From the NCBI GenBank assembly GCA_027067385.1, contig JAMOVV010000107.1:1-36318 (forward strand): a DNA stretch of 36,318 nt, written 5' to 3'. The notes under the pieces are model-generated. The model was not told the origin of the DNA and did not search any database. It worked only from the letters and a program-made list of their open reading frames with translations. The stretch comes from Desulfarculaceae bacterium. GTDB taxonomy: Bacteria; Desulfobacterota; Desulfarculia; Desulfarculales; Desulfarculaceae. A program made the position numbers and the translations under genes. This document shows, piece by piece, positions 32,739 to 36,318 of the stretch (within the stretch, counting starts at the first letter, position 1; every line of letters starts with the position of its first letter).

Positions 32739-33170
32739 GTGGAAATTTGGCACTGGTGGGTCATCGCCGGCATCGTCTTTTGGGTCTTGGAAATATTCAC
32801 GCCCAGCTTTGTTGCCGGCAACGTGGGCCTGGGCTGTTTCGCCGCCGCGGTGGCCAGCGCCGTGGGCGCCAGCGCCACCTGGCAGATCGTCGCTTTCGCG
32901 GCCATGAACCTGGTGGGCTTCGTGCTGGTGCGTCCCTTTTTTATCCGGTACCTGGACCGCAACAGCGAAGCGACCAAGATGGGGGTGGAAGGCTACCTGG
33001 GACGCCGGGCCCAGGTGGTGGAGCCCATTGATTCCGCCCAGAGCGGGCGGGTGCGGCTGGGGGGTGAGGTCTGGAAAGCGGCCTCCGACACCGGTGAGGC
33101 CATCGCCGAGGGCGCCTGGGTGCGCGTGGTGCGCATGGAAAGCCTCACCCTATACGTCACCGAGGAGTGA
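32739..33170 (+). CDS. NfeD-like membrane protein
   Basis: A 143-residue short NfeD-family protein. Two to three hydrophobic spans lie in residues 5-80 (WWVIAGIVFWVLEIFTP; GNVGLGCFAAAVASAVGA; AFAAMNLVGFVLVRPFF), followed by an OB-fold domain (about 88-143: GYLGRRAQVVEPIDSAQSGR and SLTLYVTEE). NfeD proteins pair with SPFH/band-7 proteins in membrane microdomains, and the next gene is exactly that, five bases after this stop. The GTG start at 32739 has GGAGGA eight bases upstream; a longer frame runs back to 32580 inside the kinase tail without a ribosome site. The pairing with an SPFH protein strongly supports the call. Confidence 0.9.
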   Translation: MEIWHWWVIAGIVFWVLEIFTPSFVAGNVGLGCFAAAVASAVGASATWQIVAFAAMNLVGFVLVRPFFIRYLDRNSEATKMGVEGYLGRRAQVVEPIDSAQSGRVRLGGEVWKAASDTGEAIAEGAWVRVVRMESLTLYVTEE

Positions 33171-33175
33171 GACTC

Positions 33176-34141
33176 ATGCCAGTGGAACCGGTTTTCATCA
33201 TCGTGGCGGCCGTGGCCGTCTTTATCATTATCCTGGTGGTCAAGGGCTTCAAAATCGTGCCCCAGGCCGAAACCATGGTCATCGAGCGGCTGGGGCGCTA
33301 CAACCGCACCCTGGAGTCGGGCATCAACATCATCTGGCCCATCGTGGAAAAACCCCGCCGCATGGAGTGGCGCTTTACCAAGTCCGACTCCCAGGGCAAC
33401 AAGGTCATCGTCGCACGCGAGACCTACCGCATAGACCTGCGCGAAACCGTCTTCGACTTCCCCCGCCAAAACGTCATCACCAAGGACAACGTGGCCCTGC
33501 AGATCGACGCCCTAATCTACTTCCAGATCGTGGACCCCAAGCGGGCGGTCTACGAGGTGGCCAACCTGCCCGAGGCCATCGAAAAGCTCACCAAGACCAC
33601 CTTGCGCAACGTGCTCGGCGAACTGGACCTGGACGAGAGCCTGGCCTCGCGCGATACCATCAACACCCGCCTCACCACCATCCTGGACCAGTCCACCGAC
33701 AAGTGGGGGGTGAAGGTCACCCGAGTGGAGTTGCAAGACATCCTGCCGCCCAAGGACATCCGCCAGGCCATGGAGAAGCAGATGCGGGCCGAGCGTGACC
33801 GCCGGGCGGCCATCCTGGAGGCCGAGGGCGAAAAGCAGTCGGCCATCCTGCGGGCCGAGGGCGAGAAGCAGTCGGCCATCCGCAGCGCCGAGGGCGAGGC
33901 CGAAGCGCGCATGAAGGTGGCCGAGGGCGAGGCCGAGGCCATCCGCCGGGTAACCGCCAGCGTCAGCGCCAGCGGCGGCGACCCCATCAACTACCTCATC
34001 GCCATCCGCTACATCGACGCCCTGGTCCACATGTTCCAGGGCAACGACAGCAAGGTGATCTACATGCCCTTCGAGGCCACCGGCCTGCTCAGCTCCATCG
34101 GCGGCATCAAGGACATGTTCAAGGCCTCCGGCGAGGGGTAA
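33176..34141 (+). CDS. SPFH/band-7 (stomatin, paraslipin-like) membrane protein
   Basis: A 321-residue stomatin-type protein. An N-terminal hairpin or span (residues 4-22, VFIIVAAVAVFIIILVV) precedes the SPFH domain (about 30-190: VPQAETMVIERLGRYNRTLE; NVITKDNVALQIDALIYFQI; LRNVLGELDLDESLASRD). Next is a charged coiled-coil of repeating EGEKQSAILRAEGEKQSAI and EGEAEARMKVAEGEAEA units (about 200-265). The C-terminus (YLIAIRYIDALVHMF) is typical of paraslipins and QmcA. Such proteins form ring oligomers that organise the membrane and modulate proteases. GAGGAG at the end of the NfeD gene is eight bases before the ATG at 33176; a GTG at 33167 is a possible alternative. It is co-transcribed with NfeD. 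Confidence 0.94.
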   Translation: MPVEPVFIIVAAVAVFIIILVVKGFKIVPQAETMVIERLGRYNRTLESGINIIWPIVEKPRRMEWRFTKSDSQGNKVIVARETYRIDLRETVFDFPRQNVITKDNVALQIDALIYFQIVDPKRAVYEVANLPEAIEKLTKTTLRNVLGELDLDESLASRDTINTRLTTILDQSTDKWGVKVTRVELQDILPPKDIRQAMEKQMRAERDRRAAILEAEGEKQSAILRAEGEKQSAIRSAEGEAEARMKVAEGEAEAIRRVTASVSASGGDPINYLIAIRYIDALVHMFQGNDSKVIYMPFEATGLLSSIGGIKDMFKASGEG

Positions 34142-34160
34142 ACCGCCGGGAGAAACCCCC

Positions 34161-34667
34161 TTGGATCAGCCCATCGTCATCAAGGGCCGGCTGGAGCGCG
34201 ACGACTACGTGGCCGCCCACCTACTGGCCTTGCGCCGCCGCCGCGCCATCTTGCGCCTATCCCTCATGGTGGCCGGCCTGGCCATCTCCCTGCTCGACTA
34301 TATCGTGGGCGCCGGCTTCTTGTCGGTGCGCTTTTGCCAAGTGGCCGGCGCCATGGTCTTCTTCTACGGCCTGGTGGGCACCGAGGTGCTGCTGATGCTG
34401 CGCCTGCGCCGCCAGTTCAACCGCGACCCCCGGTCGGTCGGCCCGGCGCTGGAGATGACCTTCTCCGAGCAAGGTGTGGCCCTGCAAGGCGCCGGCGGCG
34501 CCATCCTGCCCTGGTCCCGGCTCCAGGGCTGGCGCGAGGACGGCCTGAACATCCTGGTCTTCTTCGGCCGGCAGCGATGGTTCCCGGTGCCCAAGCGCCT
34601 GGTGCCCGAGGGGCGGCTAGAGGACCTGCGCCGCCTGATGAGCCACCACCTGGGGCGGCGGCGCTAA
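34161..34667 (+). CDS. YcxB-like membrane protein
   Basis: A 168-residue protein with two membrane spans (about 32-50 and 55-80: SLMVAGLAISLLDYIVG; CQVAGAMVFFYGLVGTEVLL) and a C-terminal soluble part. It opens with a beta-type segment (IVIKGRLERDDYVAAHL) and ends with the YcxB-type pattern LPWSRLQGWREDGLNILVFF then WFPVPKRLVPEGRLEDLR. YcxB-like proteins have no known function. The start is a TTG at 34161 with GGGAGA eight bases upstream. It lies 19 bases after the SPFH gene and is likely part of the same transcript, suggesting a membrane-stress role by association only. Confidence 0.75.
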   Translation: MDQPIVIKGRLERDDYVAAHLLALRRRRAILRLSLMVAGLAISLLDYIVGAGFLSVRFCQVAGAMVFFYGLVGTEVLLMLRLRRQFNRDPRSVGPALEMTFSEQGVALQGAGGAILPWSRLQGWREDGLNILVFFGRQRWFPVPKRLVPEGRLEDLRRLMSHHLGRRR

Positions 34668-34762
34668 ACGGCGGTCCGCGGTTGCCCCCGCGGCTACTGA
34701 AAAACCTTTACCCCGCCGGCCGGGCGAGTATTATTATTCCCACATTGGACCAAGGCAGGCAG

Positions 34763-35242
34763 ATGGCTATCGACCACAACTCGTCCGCTGAGACTCCCCT
34801 GGAGAACCCTTTTTCCGGGGCGGGCTGTTTTTTCTGCGGACAGCAAAACCCGGCCGGCACCCGGCTGCGCTTTTCCCGGGTGGAGGGAGAGCGACGCCAA
34901 CTGGTGGCCCGCTGGACCCCGGACCAGCGCTACCGCGGCCTGGGCCGCGTGTTGCACGGCGGCATCCAAAGCGGCCTGTTCGACGAGATCATGGGCTGGA
35001 CCGCCCATCACTTCAGCCAGGGACCCGGCGTCACCGCCGAGATTCACGTGAAATACCTGGGGCCGCTGTACATCGGCGATCCCCTGGAACTGCGCTGCTG
35101 GGTCACCGAGAGCCACCGGCGCAAGGTTCACCTGGCCGCCACCATCACCGACCATCACGGCCGGGTGTGCGCCGAGGCCCACGGAGTCTACGTCATGATG
35201 AACCCCGAGCGCTTCCACCAACTGGTGGGTACCAACCGCTAA
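34763..35242 (+). CDS. PaaI-type hotdog-fold thioesterase
   Basis: A 159-residue hotdog protein that hydrolyses acyl-CoA thioesters or related compounds. The core motif is LHGGIQSGLFDEIMGWTAHH, with the HGG and acidic residue used by PaaI-type enzymes, followed by TAEIHVKYLGPLYIGDPLEL. Near the N-terminus a CFFCGQQNPAG motif, common in this subfamily, may bind metal or be structural. The ATG at 34763 gives the natural start (MAIDHNSS); the frame is open further upstream in the YcxB-like gene without support. It is the first of two thioesterases flanking the ferredoxin-nitroreductase. The substrate is unknown. Confidence 0.88.
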   Translation: MAIDHNSSAETPLENPFSGAGCFFCGQQNPAGTRLRFSRVEGERRQLVARWTPDQRYRGLGRVLHGGIQSGLFDEIMGWTAHHFSQGPGVTAEIHVKYLGPLYIGDPLELRCWVTESHRRKVHLAATITDHHGRVCAEAHGVYVMMNPERFHQLVGTNR

Positions 35243-35292
35243 CCCCGGCCGGCGGCCCCGGCGGCCGGTGGCTTAACCAAAGGACATTGCCC

Positions 35293-36222
35293 ATGAAAGA
35301 CCGAACCCCCACCGCGCGCGTGGACCAAGACCTGTGCGTGGGCTGCGAGCTGTGTCTGGCGACCTGCCCGGACCGCACCTTTTCCATGGACCAGGGAAAG
35401 GCCCGGGTCACCGGCGACCGCTGCCTGGCCTGCGAACACTGCGTGGCGGTGTGCCCCACCGGCGCGGTCACCCTGGGGGCGGCCGAGCCCCACGCCCTGG
35501 ACTTCACCACCTTCACCCCCATCAATGAGTGGCTGCCCCCCGGCGACTACGACCTGCCCGGGCTGGTGGCCCTGATGCGCTCGCGCCGCTCCTGCCGCAA
35601 CTACCTGCCCGACCCGGTGCCGCGGGACCAACTGGAAGACCTGGTGAAGATCGGGACCACCGCGCCCTCGGGCACCAACAGCCAGCTATGGACCTTTACC
35701 ATCTTGCCGGATCGCCAGGCGGTTACGGCCCTGGGCGACCGCATCGGCGTCTTCTTCCGCAAGCTCAACGCCATGGCCCGCAAGGCCTGGCTACGCAAAC
35801 TCACCAAGCTGCTGGGCAAGGGCGAGCTGGACCAGTATTACCGCGAGCACTACCAGTCGGTGTCCGAGGCCATGGAGCAGTGGGAGACCCAGGGCATCGA
35901 CCGGCTATTTCACGGCGCGCCGGCGGCCATGGTGGTGGGCTCCCGCCCCGGCGCCAGCTGCCCGGCCGAGGACGCCCTGCTGGCCAGCGGCCAAATCCTG
36001 CTGGCCGCCCACGCCATGGGGCTGGGCACCTGCCTCATCGGTTACGCGGTGGAGGCCATGGACTACGACCCGGGCATCAAAGATTTCCTGGGCATACCCA
36101 AGTCCGAGGCGGTGCACGCGGTGATTGTGCTGGGCTATCCCGACGAGAAATACCAGCGCCTCACCGGCCGCCGCCAGGTCACCCCGCGCTACTTCCACCC
36201 CGCGCCGCAGGAGAGCCCATGA
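35293..36222 (+). CDS. Ferredoxin-nitroreductase fusion protein
   Basis: A 309-residue fusion. Residues 10-62 hold two [4Fe-4S] motifs, CVGCELCLATCP and CLACEHCVAVCP, as in bacterial 2[4Fe-4S] ferredoxins. From about 90 onward it is an FMN-dependent nitroreductase: SRRSCRNYLPDPV, the FMN-binding TTAPSGTNSQLWTFTI, and AHAMGLGTCLIGYAVEAM. Electrons probably pass from a reduced donor through the clusters to FMN and then to an organic acceptor. Length and order match the ferredoxin-like nitroreductases common in anaerobes. AAAGGA nine bases before the ATG at 35293 supports the start. Its stop overlaps the next gene in an ATGA junction. Confidence 0.93.
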   Translation: MKDRTPTARVDQDLCVGCELCLATCPDRTFSMDQGKARVTGDRCLACEHCVAVCPTGAVTLGAAEPHALDFTTFTPINEWLPPGDYDLPGLVALMRSRRSCRNYLPDPVPRDQLEDLVKIGTTAPSGTNSQLWTFTILPDRQAVTALGDRIGVFFRKLNAMARKAWLRKLTKLLGKGELDQYYREHYQSVSEAMEQWETQGIDRLFHGAPAAMVVGSRPGASCPAEDALLASGQILLAAHAMGLGTCLIGYAVEAMDYDPGIKDFLGIPKSEAVHAVIVLGYPDEKYQRLTGRRQVTPRYFHPAPQESP

Positions 36223-36318
36223 AGCAGGTCAACCCCGCTTGGGCCGAGGCGATCGGCCGCCTGGTCAACCCCTGCCCTTACTTCAACTTGCAGTCCATGG
36301 AGATCCGGGAGCTGGCCT
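36219..36318 (+). CDS. PaaI-type thioesterase (partial, N-terminus only)
   Basis: Only the first 33 codons are in the window. They read MKQVNPAWAEAIGRLVN, then PCPYFNLQSMEIRELA, which resembles the N-terminal helix of PaaI-type hotdog thioesterases (pattern of a helix, then sPYF-x-L-x-M-x-I-x-E). The ATG overlaps the nitroreductase stop by four bases, so it is translationally coupled to it. The family call rests on a short segment and the overlap; it is moderately certain. Confidence 0.6.
   Translation, partial: MKQVNPAWAEAIGRLVNPCPYFNLQSMEIRELA

Overview
The window is about 36.3 kb of very GC-rich chromosomal DNA with tightly packed genes, short gaps and strong third-position GC bias. Protein families suggest an anaerobic or microaerophilic member of the Desulfobacterota (former Deltaproteobacteria), possibly near the high-GC Desulfarculales. 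The hints are c-type haem motifs in two membrane sensors, a protein of the HesB-like family that includes selenoproteins, a ~600-residue acyl-CoA dehydrogenase, an iron-sulfur old-yellow-enzyme reductase and a ferredoxin-nitroreductase. This taxonomic guess is inference from gene content only. I saw no rRNA, tRNA, CRISPR array, prophage or intact insertion sequence.

Layout. 1-1489 (minus): lipoprotein-type HlyD adaptor and the start of its ABC ATPase. 1714-2399 (plus): HesB/IscA-like protein, a 31-residue membrane miniprotein and a strong terminator. 2490-3767: O-antigen-ligase-like protein. 3830-7599: amino-acid antiporter plus a PLP-dependent Orn/Lys/Arg decarboxylase, an acid-resistance or polyamine style pair. 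7818-11428: Na+/H+ antiporter fused to USP-like domains, zinc-finger thioredoxin and CDF metal transporter.

11677-24096 is the centrepiece: a chemosensory cluster enclosed by cyclic-di-GMP genes. HD-GYP and PilZ (minus) diverge from cheA-cheW-mcp-cheB-cheR (plus). These converge on a minus-strand pair, cheY and an Hpt-REC-REC-GGDEF diguanylate cyclase. The receptor has a periplasmic CxxCH motif, the CheA carries a duplicated domain and two CheW modules, and the cyclase has its own Hpt and two receivers. The simplest reading is a redox- or haem-sensing chemosensory pathway whose output is, at least partly, c-di-GMP, analogous to but built differently from Wsp. A 1.08 kb non-coding gap with an AT-rich island separates the divergent arms.

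24327-29229: old-yellow-enzyme reductase, and opposite it an acyl-CoA dehydrogenase plus TPR protein whose 3' region holds a degenerate ~60 bp repeat array before a shared terminator. 29510-30231: SlyD-like FKBP and RRM protein. 30269-30540: a second, unrelated ~48 bp repeat array. 30638-32617: an orphan haem-motif histidine kinase lacking the usual phosphoacceptor histidine. 32739-34667: NfeD, SPFH/band-7 and YcxB-like proteins. 34763-36318: hotdog thioesterase, ferredoxin-nitroreductase and the start of a second thioesterase.
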